From Stanieria cyanosphaera PCC 7437 (GTDB taxonomy: Bacteria; Cyanobacteriota; Cyanobacteriia; Cyanobacteriales; Xenococcaceae), in the NCBI RefSeq assembly GCF_000317575.1, contig NC_019750.1, positions 1-64,000 of the forward strand: 64,000 bases of DNA, written 5' to 3'. Positions within the stretch are counted from its first letter, which is position 1. The number at the start of each line of letters is the position of its first letter. Shown here piece after piece: positions 23,159-31,560 of this stretch. Under the pieces are notes generated by a model, which had not been told where the DNA came from, searched no databases, and was given only the letters and a program-made list of their open reading frames with translations. A program made the position numbers and the translations under genes.

Positions 23159-24789
23159 GTAAAGTTAGAAAGTTTCTCAAAAATAATTCTCCCGATTGGC
23201 TCAATACCGAAGTCAATAAAGACCTGCTGCAAAACCTTTCGGCAAATATTACAGCTTCCAAAAAAACCATTACCTCAACTAGCTATGACGATAATTACTC
23301 CCCTCGCCCAGAATTGGGAGAGGGGTTGGGGGTGAGGGCTAATAAACTAGACTCCAAACAGATTAGTAAACAGCCAATATCAACAACTTTAAACAGCGCA
23401 CCGCAAAGCGGATCTCTTCGAGATCGCCCGCTCTTTACTGAAAACTATTTACAGTTCCCAACCCCAGGCACTCCACATTGGCGCAGAATCAGACAGGTAT
23501 TTCAAGCACTCGACAACGCACCCCTTAACGCTTCTTATAACCAACTTATTGAATACGTCAGAAAAGCCACAGGCAAAGGTTGCTCCCGCAAACTTATCAG
23601 CAAATGGAAAAAACAAAAATTAAATTCAAATATTCCAGATAATAACTCAGGCGATCGCCATATAGAAGAAAGGACAGCAGCAATCTCTGCTTCACCAACA
23701 ATAATTGATATCCCATCTAGTGTAAACAGTTTACAGTTAGCTGACAGTAACTCACTGATGTCTGTAAAAACTTGGTCGTATCTGGCAGCAGCAGGAATTA
23801 TGGTTAGTTTAGTCGGCTGTGAAATCATCCCTTTTAACAATCGTTCGAGCGAAAACATTGCTATTGCTTCCGTTACTGCACCCATAACTCCCCTTCCCCC
23901 AATACCAGAAACAAGAAAGAATCGTTTAGAACCCCGCACCATCAAAATCGAACTCACTCTGTCTAATCCTCAAGACCTCAAAGTAAAACCAGGAGACAAG
24001 ATAAGCGCAGGACAGGTATTGAGCGATCGCCTTAACGAACGTAACCGCCTCCAGGCTAAGAAAAAACAGCTACAGCTATCCCTAGAAAAACTCAACCTAC
24101 CATTAACCCCAATTGCCCAACCCAAACCCATCCCCGAAATTAGTCCGTTACCTCCAGTTTCTTATGCTGAAGAGGAAGCAGCTATTAAACTCAAACAACA
24201 GAAGTTAACCGAAGCCGAACGAGCGATCGCCCTCCAGCAGAAAAAAATTGACTCCCTCACTCAACTTCAGACTTCCCCCAGTCATCGGTCTAAGGAAGAA
24301 GGCAATCTAAAACTTGTAATTGAACACGAACGAGCCAACCTAAAAAACCTAGAAGCTGCCAGACAGTCGGCACAAATCCAGCTAGAAGTGCAAGAGAGCA
24401 AACTTACTACCGCTAAAGAACAACGGGCATACATCGAATATCAAAGACAGCTAGAACAGACCCGAAGGGCGATCGCTATCGAACAAAGAAATCAAGCAAT
24501 TGCCAGCCAGGAGTCTGAAAGAGAGCGACTGCTAGCAGAAAGGGAATACAGCCAAGCTCAAATTGAAACCCAGATACAAACTCTTGACCACCAAATAGAA
24601 CAACTCAGCACCGTCAAAGCACCCTATGAAGGCACAATCAAAAAAATTAAATGGACTGGTCAATCTGACCATAATCTCACTGCCGTTGTTACTCTGGCAG
24701 TCAATGACAATCGCTCAACCATCGCCAACAGCACGGGCAAACCCACCCCAACTACAGAAGTTAGAGAAACCAGAGAAGAAGACAAATGA
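23152..24789 (+). CDS. Membrane-fusion-like protein with cytoplasmic N-terminal domain
   Basis: 545 residues. The first 200 are cytoplasmic, with a helical unit (TPHWRRIRQVFQALDNAPLN to ISKWKKQK) resembling a DNA- or protein-binding module. A membrane span (residues 206-227) follows, then a long coiled coil and a HlyD-like lipoyl half-motif ending VKAPYEGTIKKIKW. An interspersed repeat (encoding SPRPELGEGLGVRA) sits in frame near residue 50. Twenty bases of the 13771 palindrome lie at 23716-23735. The last 164 nt also encode the start of the next gene in another frame. Confidence 0.68.
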   Translation: MLSKVRKFLKNNSPDWLNTEVNKDLLQNLSANITASKKTITSTSYDDNYSPRPELGEGLGVRANKLDSKQISKQPISTTLNSAPQSGSLRDRPLFTENYLQFPTPGTPHWRRIRQVFQALDNAPLNASYNQLIEYVRKATGKGCSRKLISKWKKQKLNSNIPDNNSGDRHIEERTAAISASPTIIDIPSSVNSLQLADSNSLMSVKTWSYLAAAGIMVSLVGCEIIPFNNRSSENIAIASVTAPITPLPPIPETRKNRLEPRTIKIELTLSNPQDLKVKPGDKISAGQVLSDRLNERNRLQAKKKQLQLSLEKLNLPLTPIAQPKPIPEISPLPPVSYAEEEAAIKLKQQKLTEAERAIALQQKKIDSLTQLQTSPSHRSKEEGNLKLVIEHERANLKNLEAARQSAQIQLEVQESKLTTAKEQRAYIEYQRQLEQTRRAIAIEQRNQAIASQESERERLLAEREYSQAQIETQIQTLDHQIEQLSTVKAPYEGTIKKIKWTGQSDHNLTAVVTLAVNDNRSTIANSTGKPTPTTEVRETREEDK

Positions 24790-25405
24790 TTCTCCAGAGT
24801 TACCCTGTTTGGATAGCAGCAGCGAATGTATTGAACTACTAGCAGAAATAGCGATCGCTAATTCCCCTGAATTAGTCACCCTAGACGAACAAATTGCCCT
24901 GATTGATAAGCGGTTAGAAGTAGCAGGAAAAAGGATCGAACACACATCCAAAAAACGTTGGACTAATTATCTTTCCACCGACCCCTTGAGAATAGCAGCC
25001 AATATTCTCGGTGGGGGAGACGTGCAGCGAAATAACATAGCGATCGCCGATTTAGAAGTTAAAAGTGCGGAATTGGAGGCATATCGAGCCAATCTGCACA
25101 GACGCAAAGCCGAGGTATCTTCGCAGTTACGAGAACAAGTTTTGGGTTTGGTGTTGGAATATGAAGCAGCAGTTAGGCAGTATTCATTAGTTGAATCTCA
25201 GTTAGCCAATCATCAGGTGCAGCAACAGATTATGGAGATTGATTATCGTTTTGGTAACGGTTCGACTAGCTCCTATCTTGCTCTTATTCAAGAAGAAGAA
25301 AAGTTAAATAATCAGTTAGTGCATAATCAGTCTACTCAATTGGAAATAGTTAGTAAGATTGGACAAATAACAGGATATAAGTTTAAAAATAAAGAAAATC
25401 TTTAA
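24626..25405 (+). CDS. TolC-like outer-membrane-factor-type protein
   Basis: 259 residues with a signal peptide (LVNLTIISLPLLLWQSMTIAQ) and a helical body: IAIANSPELVTLDEQIALIDKRLEVAGKR, then a second long helix pair ending SKIGQITGYKF. This is one TolC-type repeat, about half the usual length. It starts inside the preceding gene (+2 frame, 164-nt overlap), and both frames look coding. Together they could form an adaptor and channel for the upstream ATPase. Confidence 0.6.
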   Translation: MKAQSKKLNGLVNLTIISLPLLLWQSMTIAQPSPTARANPPQLQKLEKPEKKTNDSPELPCLDSSSECIELLAEIAIANSPELVTLDEQIALIDKRLEVAGKRIEHTSKKRWTNYLSTDPLRIAANILGGGDVQRNNIAIADLEVKSAELEAYRANLHRRKAEVSSQLREQVLGLVLEYEAAVRQYSLVESQLANHQVQQQIMEIDYRFGNGSTSSYLALIQEEEKLNNQLVHNQSTQLEIVSKIGQITGYKFKNKENL

Positions 25406-25505
25406 AATACTTGATTTACTTGCTTTTTAATGCGTTATCAGAGCTAAGTTGTTTAGAATGGAGCAGCATACAATACTAAATTACTAAAAAAGAATCAAAT
25501 CCATT

Positions 25506-26507
25506 ATGGTATATACAGTCTGGAGTGCATTTAATCGATTTAGAACAGATACCGTTGACCTCGCTCCAGATGTTACAGATCGAGCTAGAACAAGTCGTAA
25601 TTATCTATTTGACCAGGTTAAAAGACTTGCGAATAATAACGCAGACTTTCCCAGACTAAAAGGTGGCTATTTATCATTTGGTTCATTTGCTAGAAAAACA
25701 AAAATTCAGCCATTAGATGATGTAGATATTTTGATTCTCTTAAATGATGAAAATACAGAAGTACAATCACTATACAACGAACCTTATACTTACTATTTAA
25801 AAGCTAAAAATAGCTTTGCTCCTTTATATTTATTTACTGATGATTATAACTATGTAAATTCAACAAAAATACTTAACAAAATCAAATATCATTTATCATC
25901 AATTAGTAATTATAAAAAAGCTGAGATTAAGAAGACTATGCAAGCAGTAACTCTTAATCTTAGTTCTTATGATTGGGTATTTGATATTGTACCAGCCGTA
26001 CCTGCTTATAATTATTCTGGAAGTATAGCTTACTATTTGATACCAGATGGTAAAGGCAAGTGGATTAAAACAGATCCGCGAGTAGACTCAACCAATGTAA
26101 CTAAAATTAACTCCAGACATAATGGTAAATTCTTACCAACGCTACGACTATTAAAGTATTGGAATCGGCGAACGCATAAGCCCAGACTTCAATCCTATTA
26201 CTTTGAAACTTTAGCAATTCAAGTATTTCAATATGCTTCTTCAATTGATAATTTTCCTAATGCAATAAAATACTTTTTTGATAATTGTCCTTTTTATATA
26301 AATCAAATATGTTCAGACCCAAAGAATTTAGGAACAGCATTAGATTTATCTGTTCCTCAAAGCACAAAAGATAAAATTATTACTGCAATGTCCGAAGCCT
26401 CAACTTTTGCTAAATATGCTTTAGTCTATGAAGAGAAATCAGATAATAAAGAAGCTATTTATTGGTGGCAAAGAATTTTCGGCTATGAGTTTCCTTCTTA
26501 CGGCTAG
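25506..26507 (+). CDS. CD-NTase (cGAS/DncV-like nucleotidyltransferase) of a CBASS system
   Basis: 333 residues. FGSFARKTKIQPLDDVDIL gives the G-S motif (59-60) and two catalytic Asp (72, 74); a third Asp lies in WVFDIVPA near residue 160. This is the SMODS-type active site that makes cyclic oligonucleotide signals on phage infection. The following gene is a predicted membrane effector, so a minimal two-gene CBASS is likely. No Cap2/Cap3 genes are present. The pair is AT-rich (many AAT/TTA codons) compared with flanks, consistent with transfer. Confidence 0.82.
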   Translation: MVYTVWSAFNRFRTDTVDLAPDVTDRARTSRNYLFDQVKRLANNNADFPRLKGGYLSFGSFARKTKIQPLDDVDILILLNDENTEVQSLYNEPYTYYLKAKNSFAPLYLFTDDYNYVNSTKILNKIKYHLSSISNYKKAEIKKTMQAVTLNLSSYDWVFDIVPAVPAYNYSGSIAYYLIPDGKGKWIKTDPRVDSTNVTKINSRHNGKFLPTLRLLKYWNRRTHKPRLQSYYFETLAIQVFQYASSIDNFPNAIKYFFDNCPFYINQICSDPKNLGTALDLSVPQSTKDKIITAMSEASTFAKYALVYEEKSDNKEAIYWWQRIFGYEFPSYG

Positions 26508-26533
26508 TAATAGATATAGTTAAATGATTATCA

Positions 26534-27439
26534 ATGAATTCAATTACTCAAGAACAGTTAGAACATAAGCAGTTAGAGCGTCTCGCAGCCCAAAGACAAA
26601 TTTACTCAGATGCCAAAAAAATTCAAGCAATTAACATGATTCTTAGTGTACCAGCAGTTATTGTTTGGTCTATTTTAGTGGTGAAATTTCCTGATTTAAA
26701 AATCTGGTCTGCTTTTTGGGGAATTACTGTAACTTTTTTAGGATTTATTGTATTTAATCCTTTCCAAAAAGAACTACAAGAAAAGGCTGCTAAAATTCAA
26801 CAATTATTTGATTGTGATGTACTTCAATTAAGTTGGAATGAACTCAATTCTGGAAAGCGTCCTGAACCAGAATTAATTTGCCAAAAAAGTCGAAATTATA
26901 GACGTAATCATTCTGATTATTCAAAACTAAAAGATTGGTATCCAATTGGTGTAAGTCAATTACCAATTCATTTAGGTCGTTTAGTTTGTCAACGTACTAA
27001 TTGCTGGTGGGATGCTCAATTAAGAAGACGGTATGCTTACTATATACAGTTAATAATTATTGGGTTATCAATATTTGTATTTTTAATAGGATTTATTAAT
27101 GGTTTAACCTTAGAAAAATTTTTCTTAGCAGTATTTTTTCCTTTGACACCTGTATTATTTTTTGGAATTAATCAATATCGCGATAATATTGAAGCTGCTT
27201 CTAGATTAGATCGTCTAAAAGATGAAGCAGAAAGTTACTGGCGACAAGCTATTAATCAAAAATTAGTACCTCAAGAACTCACTCAATTATCTTATAAGTT
27301 ACAAAATAGTATCTATGATAATCGTCGCCGAAATCCGTTAATCTTCGATTGGATATATAACCGTATTAGAGATGAAAATGAAGAACAAATGAATCAAGGT
27401 GCTGAAGCTTTGATTGAAGAATTATTTAAAAACCCTTAA
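26534..27439 (+). CDS. S-4TM-type pore-forming CBASS effector
   Basis: 301 residues with four membrane spans in two pairs (about 33-52, 57-75, 168-188, 195-213), the layout of the S-4TM effector family that accompanies CD-NTases. The central soluble part and the C-terminal helices would sense the nucleotide signal and open the pore to depolarise infected cells. It starts 26 bp after the nucleotidyltransferase and shares its AT-rich codon use. Confidence 0.75.
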   Translation: MNSITQEQLEHKQLERLAAQRQIYSDAKKIQAINMILSVPAVIVWSILVVKFPDLKIWSAFWGITVTFLGFIVFNPFQKELQEKAAKIQQLFDCDVLQLSWNELNSGKRPEPELICQKSRNYRRNHSDYSKLKDWYPIGVSQLPIHLGRLVCQRTNCWWDAQLRRRYAYYIQLIIIGLSIFVFLIGFINGLTLEKFFLAVFFPLTPVLFFGINQYRDNIEAASRLDRLKDEAESYWRQAINQKLVPQELTQLSYKLQNSIYDNRRRNPLIFDWIYNRIRDENEEQMNQGAEALIEELFKNP

Positions 27440-27639
27440 TATGAAGCGAAATATATCTCGTTTTTATTTGAATTATTTTCTTTACCAGATTATTCTTAAC
27501 TCTACCCAAAATCCTTCACTTCAATTCATTTTAGGTAAAAATACGGTTTAAGAAATAATTAAGAATCTTCTACCCTGGTATTAAGACCGTTACCAGTTAT
27601 TACCACTGTGACCACCCAAGCCCCCACACCGTAACCATT

Positions 27640-28104
27640 ATGAGTAAAGACAAGAGAGAGCAAGTTTTCCAAGCCTGTCAAGAATTATTAGAAGAAGAAA
27701 AAAGCGTTACCGTCAGAGCAGTAATAGATCGCGTTGGTGGTTCTTCTCGCGACATTTCCCCCATCGTCAAAGAATTTAAAGAAAACCTCGAACAAGAAAG
27801 CTTTCTCTCCGTCTCAGAAAAAGCCGAAGTCGATTACAGTCATTCTGATGAAGAAGAACACATTAATGCTGACCCCGTAGCAGCTAATTTAGAAAGAGTG
27901 GACAGAGAGGCTCAACTAATTGCTGCCAGAAAGATTATTGCTACTGCTTACTACGAAAAAACGCAGCAGTTTAACTTACCAGGACTACAGGAAGAAGTAA
28001 ATCAGGCATTATCGGAGGTTGATGCCTTAGTTAATTCCCAGACATTATCCCCAAAAGGGATGTTGAACTGGCTCAAGGGGAGACAGAAACAACCACAATA
28101 TTAG
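27640..28104 (+). CDS. KfrA-like plasmid DNA-binding protein
   Basis: 154 residues. The N-terminus KREQVFQACQELLEEEKSVTVRAVIDRVGGSSRDISPIVKEFK matches the KfrA N-terminal winged-helix-type domain found in plasmid proteins that bind DNA and help partition. A helical region follows. The frame stops at 28104, but a -1 shift at CCCAAAA (28050-28056) opens a 400-nt extension with membrane spans. Preceded by an AT-rich stretch with no gene. Confidence 0.75.
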   Translation: MSKDKREQVFQACQELLEEEKSVTVRAVIDRVGGSSRDISPIVKEFKENLEQESFLSVSEKAEVDYSHSDEEEHINADPVAANLERVDREAQLIAARKIIATAYYEKTQQFNLPGLQEEVNQALSEVDALVNSQTLSPKGMLNWLKGRQKQPQY

Positions 28105-28448
28105 AAGACAAACCCAAACTAGAGCAGCCAGAAATAGTTTCTTCACCAAAACCACAGAAGCACTCGGTATCGGATAAGTCCGATAAACCCGATAAACAAA
28201 CTGACTCAATTAAACTCAAACAACCAACAGATTCCCATCCCACCCCTCAACTTACTTACTCTCAAGTTGCTATAGCTGAGAGGAGATCGCTACTTAAAAC
28301 TTGGTTGGCATCTGTTATCGGTACGGCGATCGCTTTTGCCTTAGTATCTGGTATCAAAGACATTAGGGCATTAGTCACAACTTCCATGAGTGCTGGCAGC
28401 ATTGCTTTCGTCGTTTCCGCCCTCAGTAACAATGGAAATAACAAGTGA
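28050..28448 (+). CDS. -1 frame extension of the KfrA-like gene with two membrane spans
   Basis: This frame has no ATG, GTG or TTG start before its middle, yet it reads as good protein: a Lys/Pro-rich disordered linker (PKPQKHSVSDKSDKPDKQ), then LLKTWLASVIGTAIAFALVSG and a second hydrophobic span ending SNNGNNK. It is in the -1 frame relative to the KfrA-like gene. The heptamer C CCA AAA at 28050-28056 fits the X XXY YYZ slippery rule. Either a programmed frameshift product or a frameshifted gene. Confidence 0.5.
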   Translation, partial: PKRDVELAQGETETTTILEDKPKLEQPEIVSSPKPQKHSVSDKSDKPDKQTDSIKLKQPTDSHPTPQLTYSQVAIAERRSLLKTWLASVIGTAIAFALVSGIKDIRALVTTSMSAGSIAFVVSALSNNGNNK

Positions 28449-28527
28449 TATTTCGCATGGATGCAATCAAGCTCCACTGAATAATCATCCGATACTTCAG
28501 CTTATCCATCTTTAACGAGAGGAGATA

Positions 28528-28731
28528 TTATTGACTGACTCTATGAGTGTTTGGCTTAACCACCGTAGCATCATCCCAAAAATCATCATCTGTCGGCTGA
28601 CAATCAGGATCGGCTTTAGCTAGGGTTTCTATCTCTTCCTCGGTCATTTCTTTAACTTTTTGCCAATCAGTCAAGCTTTGGCTCTGTTTCACTTCATCCA
28701 TAGATAGTCTGGTAATATTTGTTTCGCTCAC
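28528..28731 (-). CDS. brnA: BrnA-like antitoxin
   Basis: 67 residues from GTG 28731. The pattern ITRLSMDEVKQSQSLTDWQKV..MTEEEIETLAKADPD.....DDDFWDDATVV is typical of BrnA-type antitoxins. It overlaps the end of the BrnT-like gene by 4 nt, the usual toxin-antitoxin arrangement. The antitoxin is intact while the toxin is interrupted. Confidence 0.75.
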   Translation of the reverse strand: MSETNITRLSMDEVKQSQSLTDWQKVKEMTEEEIETLAKADPDCQPTDDDFWDDATVVKPNTHRVSQ

Positions 28732-29015
28732 GTTTGGTTGCCCTCAAGCGCACTAATAATTCTGCGTACCTCACCCCGCCACGTATAAACAACATAGAGA
28801 ACTACGCCGTTTACTTCCCCCAAAGCAACAATTCTAGTCTCTTCACGGACATCTCACGGGGGCGAATTCGATTCGCCCCACGTGTCCTTATAATCATAAC
28901 GATTGTCTACCCTTTCCAGCACGGGACGGTTAAATATCTTAGCTGCATCGACAAAATCAATACCGTGTTTGCTCAGATTAGACTGACGTTTGTTTTCATC
29001 CCATTCAAACTCCAT
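28728..29015 (-). pseudogene. brnT: BrnT-like toxin interrupted by a 43-nt palindrome
   Basis: From ATG 29015 the frame reads MEFEWDENKRQSNLSKHGID..DAAKIF, the BrnT start. It then enters the palindromic repeat (28845-28887) and meets an in-frame TGA. After the repeat the same frame continues EETRIVALGEVNGVVLYVVYTWRGEVRRIISA, the BrnT C-terminal half. The repeat keeps the frame but supplies a stop, so the RNase toxin is probably inactive unless the stop is read through. Confidence 0.75.
28845..28887 (-). repeat. 43-nt palindromic element, copy 2
   Basis: Same ends as copy 1 (ACGGACATCTCA and CGTGTCC on the + strand), inner stem GGGCGAA/TTCGCCC around TTCGA. Inserted within the BrnT-like toxin gene. 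Confidence 0.75.
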
Positions 29016-29040
29016 AATCACCCACTTTCTTTGTTACCCT

Positions 29041-30033
29041 CTAATCTGTCAAACCAGAAAGCATTTCCGACAATTCCACCTGGTCTTTAGCCCGATTGTC
29101 ATCATAAATCATCAAAGTATCGATCTGACGGTGACGGGACAACTTCTGCACCTTCCGCACATTCCCATCGGTAGCATCCAAAGCAGCCGTAATCGAACTG
29201 TGCCTTACCCGATGGGGACTCATCCGTTTGGTTATCCCTGCCTCCCGACAATAGCGACGCACCAGCTTATAAATTCCATCCCCAGTGATCCGATGTCCCT
29301 TGTGCTTAAAATCTAGAGCCACAAACAACGGTTCTTTCTTCTTCTTGTGCTTGTATGCTTTACACCAATCTAGCAGCGCGTTGGTAGTAGAGGTACTCAA
29401 GCCGATAATCTCCGTCTGCGTACCCTTGCCCTTCCCTAATATGGTTAATTCCCTAGATAAAGGCTCAAAATCCCCATAATTTAACAAACTAACCTCATTT
29501 CGTCGCAGAGCATTGTCCCACAGCAGCTTCAACAGGGCATAATCCCTAATCCCTTGTAATGAAGAGCGATCGCAAAGATCGAGAACCTTGCGATACTCTT
29601 CTGGACTAATCCCCGTCGTATCCCTGTATTGCTGAACCCGTTCCCCCTTCACATCTTCCAGGGTAAACTGACAGATACCCAACTTACGACCCATGCTACA
29701 CAGAGTTTTAATCGAAGCCAACCGCCGATTGACCGTCGCTTCCGATAATCCCTTATCAAATAATTTAGATTTGTAATTCAGCACCACTCCCACCGCAGCC
29801 GAACGTTCTAAGTGCAAAAACTCCAGCACCGCATCTAAGTTGGCAACCTGACCCGTAGTGACTCGAAAAAAGTCATTGAGGTCTTTAGCATAAGCCTTTC
29901 TGGTACTGGGATTGCGTTTGTCGAGAAGGAATTGAGCTAGCACGTCAGGTTCGGTATGAGTAAAATGTCTCTCAATTTTGGCATTGAAAGAGTTTTCTAG
30001 ATGTGATGGAGTATGATGAGTAATTTTTTCCAT
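29041..30033 (-). CDS. Tyrosine recombinase (XerC/D-like integrase)
   Basis: 330 residues. An N-terminal SAM-like core-binding domain (DVLAQFLLDKRNPSTRKAYAKDLNDFF) is followed by the catalytic domain with LLWDNALRRNEVS (first Arg), MSPHRVRHSS (H-x-x-R type) and LSRHRQIDTLMIYDD with the nucleophile Tyr. It may resolve plasmid multimers or mobilise neighbouring DNA. No flanking att duplications were identified by eye. Confidence 0.9.
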   Translation of the reverse strand: MEKITHHTPSHLENSFNAKIERHFTHTEPDVLAQFLLDKRNPSTRKAYAKDLNDFFRVTTGQVANLDAVLEFLHLERSAAVGVVLNYKSKLFDKGLSEATVNRRLASIKTLCSMGRKLGICQFTLEDVKGERVQQYRDTTGISPEEYRKVLDLCDRSSLQGIRDYALLKLLWDNALRRNEVSLLNYGDFEPLSRELTILGKGKGTQTEIIGLSTSTTNALLDWCKAYKHKKKKEPLFVALDFKHKGHRITGDGIYKLVRRYCREAGITKRMSPHRVRHSSITAALDATDGNVRKVQKLSRHRQIDTLMIYDDNRAKDQVELSEMLSGLTD

Positions 30034-30450
30034 TCTATGATATCGAAAACCGCTCTTTCCAATAGCGCAGTCGGTAATATCCTTACTGTACCGTGATTTG
30101 GGACTGTTTGTTATTACCGATAATTTTTAACTAAAATGACCCTTACTATCAACTTTTTATTTTTTAATAGAGAACAAAATCCTGTGAGATACAACTACTC
30201 ATGATTGATGGCGGTCGCCTTCGGCGCAGCGAAGCTGTCCGCATCGCGCCTCGCGTTTGAGCGAGATCGCGCCTAAAAAACTACTCTCTTAACAGTACGC
30301 GGGCAACTTTACCAAAAATTTAGACTTCACAAGTTATATATGAAGGAAATTTCACTTAATACCCAACAATACCGCCTAATATTGGGAAAAATACTTATTT
30401 ATACTCTCTCAAATCTCTTTATCCCAATTTGAGCTTATTTGCTCTTAGTT
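30034..30450. other. Intergenic region with interspersed repeat
   Basis: Between the divergent recombinase and thermonuclease genes. A GC-rich palindromic block at about 30208-30277 (GGCGGTCGCC, GCGCCTCGCG, GAGATCGCGCC) looks like the scattered cyanobacterial repeat also seen at 3830-3880 and 14230-14270. No gene is seen; promoters of both neighbours must lie here. Confidence 0.45.
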
Positions 30451-31035
30451 ATGAAATTAAAACAAATATTCAATACCACCATTCTCACTATTGGCTTGCT
30501 GCTCGCTGGCTACTCCTATTTAAAGTCGCAAAATAAACTCTCCTTGGACTTCGCTTCTACCACCAAATCAATCGACTCCAAGCCTTGGCTAATTAAAGAC
30601 AATAGTAGCATCTACGATGGTGACACTCTGCGAGTAGTCCGAGGTTCGGAAGAATTAAAGATTAGGTTCTGTGGTATCGATGCCCCAGAACGCGACCAAA
30701 AGTTGGGAATTGAATCTAGAGATTATTTGCGAAGTCTTGTTGCTCAAGGAGACGGCACAATCTACGTTTTACCCATCGAAAAGGATAGATATGGGCGTAC
30801 TGTAGCTGAGTTATGGATACCGATTAAACCCGACTATGAGCGAGAAATACATCTAAATACAGCAATGGTTGAAGCTGGTATGGCATGGCATTACGAGAAG
30901 TATTCAGGTAATTGTGAGAGTGCTGAGAATTTGGTCTGGGCAGAAAAGATTGCCAGAGAAGATAAATTAGGAATTTGGGCAAGTAACAGTCAACCACCTT
31001 GGGAATTTAGAGCATCTAAAAAAGCTAATAAATAA
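30451..31035 (+). CDS. Thermonuclease-like (SNase) secreted or anchored nuclease
   Basis: 194 residues from ATG 30451. An N-terminal hydrophobic segment (TILTIGLLLAGYSYL) acts as signal or anchor. The SNase core has IYDGDTLRV, IRFCGIDAPERDQ, KDRYGRTVAELW and KLGIWA, which include the Asp, Arg and Glu residues of micrococcal-nuclease-type active sites. Probably a calcium-dependent nuclease of DNA/RNA in the periplasm. Common on cyanobacterial plasmids. Confidence 0.85.
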   Translation: MKLKQIFNTTILTIGLLLAGYSYLKSQNKLSLDFASTTKSIDSKPWLIKDNSSIYDGDTLRVVRGSEELKIRFCGIDAPERDQKLGIESRDYLRSLVAQGDGTIYVLPIEKDRYGRTVAELWIPIKPDYEREIHLNTAMVEAGMAWHYEKYSGNCESAENLVWAEKIAREDKLGIWASNSQPPWEFRASKKANK

Positions 31036-31112
31036 TGCCTAGAGTATTAAAAGTTTATTTATTAGAAAAAATTAAACTATACACACTTACTACGCAAACC
31101 CCATTAAACACT

Positions 31113-31560
31113 CTACCGTTGAATCATTTGAATGTAAGTAAGGGTTTGTTGGTATCCAGCCATATTTCCTGAATCCAAGAAAAGTTTGGCTGCGTGTTGT
31201 AAATCTTCTAAACCTTCTTGGTTATCTCCTAACTGAGCGCGGATCAATCCACGATTGCCATAGGCTTCTGCTAAAGTAGGATCGAGCTTAATCGCTTGGT
31301 TATAATCAGCAATTGCACCTTGAAAATTTTTTAGCTCAGTACGTGCTTTGCCCCGATTGTAGTAAGCATCAACAAAATTAAAATCAAAATGTAAGGCTTG
31401 GTCAAAGTTGTCTACTGCTTGGTATAGATTGCCTTGCTGTGCAAGAACGATTCCTTTTCTGTTAAGAGCATCAGCATGACGGGGAGCAACTTTTAGTGCC
31501 AGATCGAATTGGGCGATCGCTCGCTCTAAATTTCCTAAGCCAAAGTACGCAATTCCTCAC
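31113..31560 (-). pseudogene. TPR-repeat gene remnant lacking its N-terminus
   Basis: A 148-codon frame encoding four TPR units (for example NLERAIAQFDLALKVAPRHADALNRKG and NFQGAIADYNQAIKLDPTLAEAYGNRG), ending MIQR. A TGA stop lies immediately upstream of the first repeat and no start codon is available. It is similar in kind to the TPR gene at 62186-63337. Confidence 0.65.
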
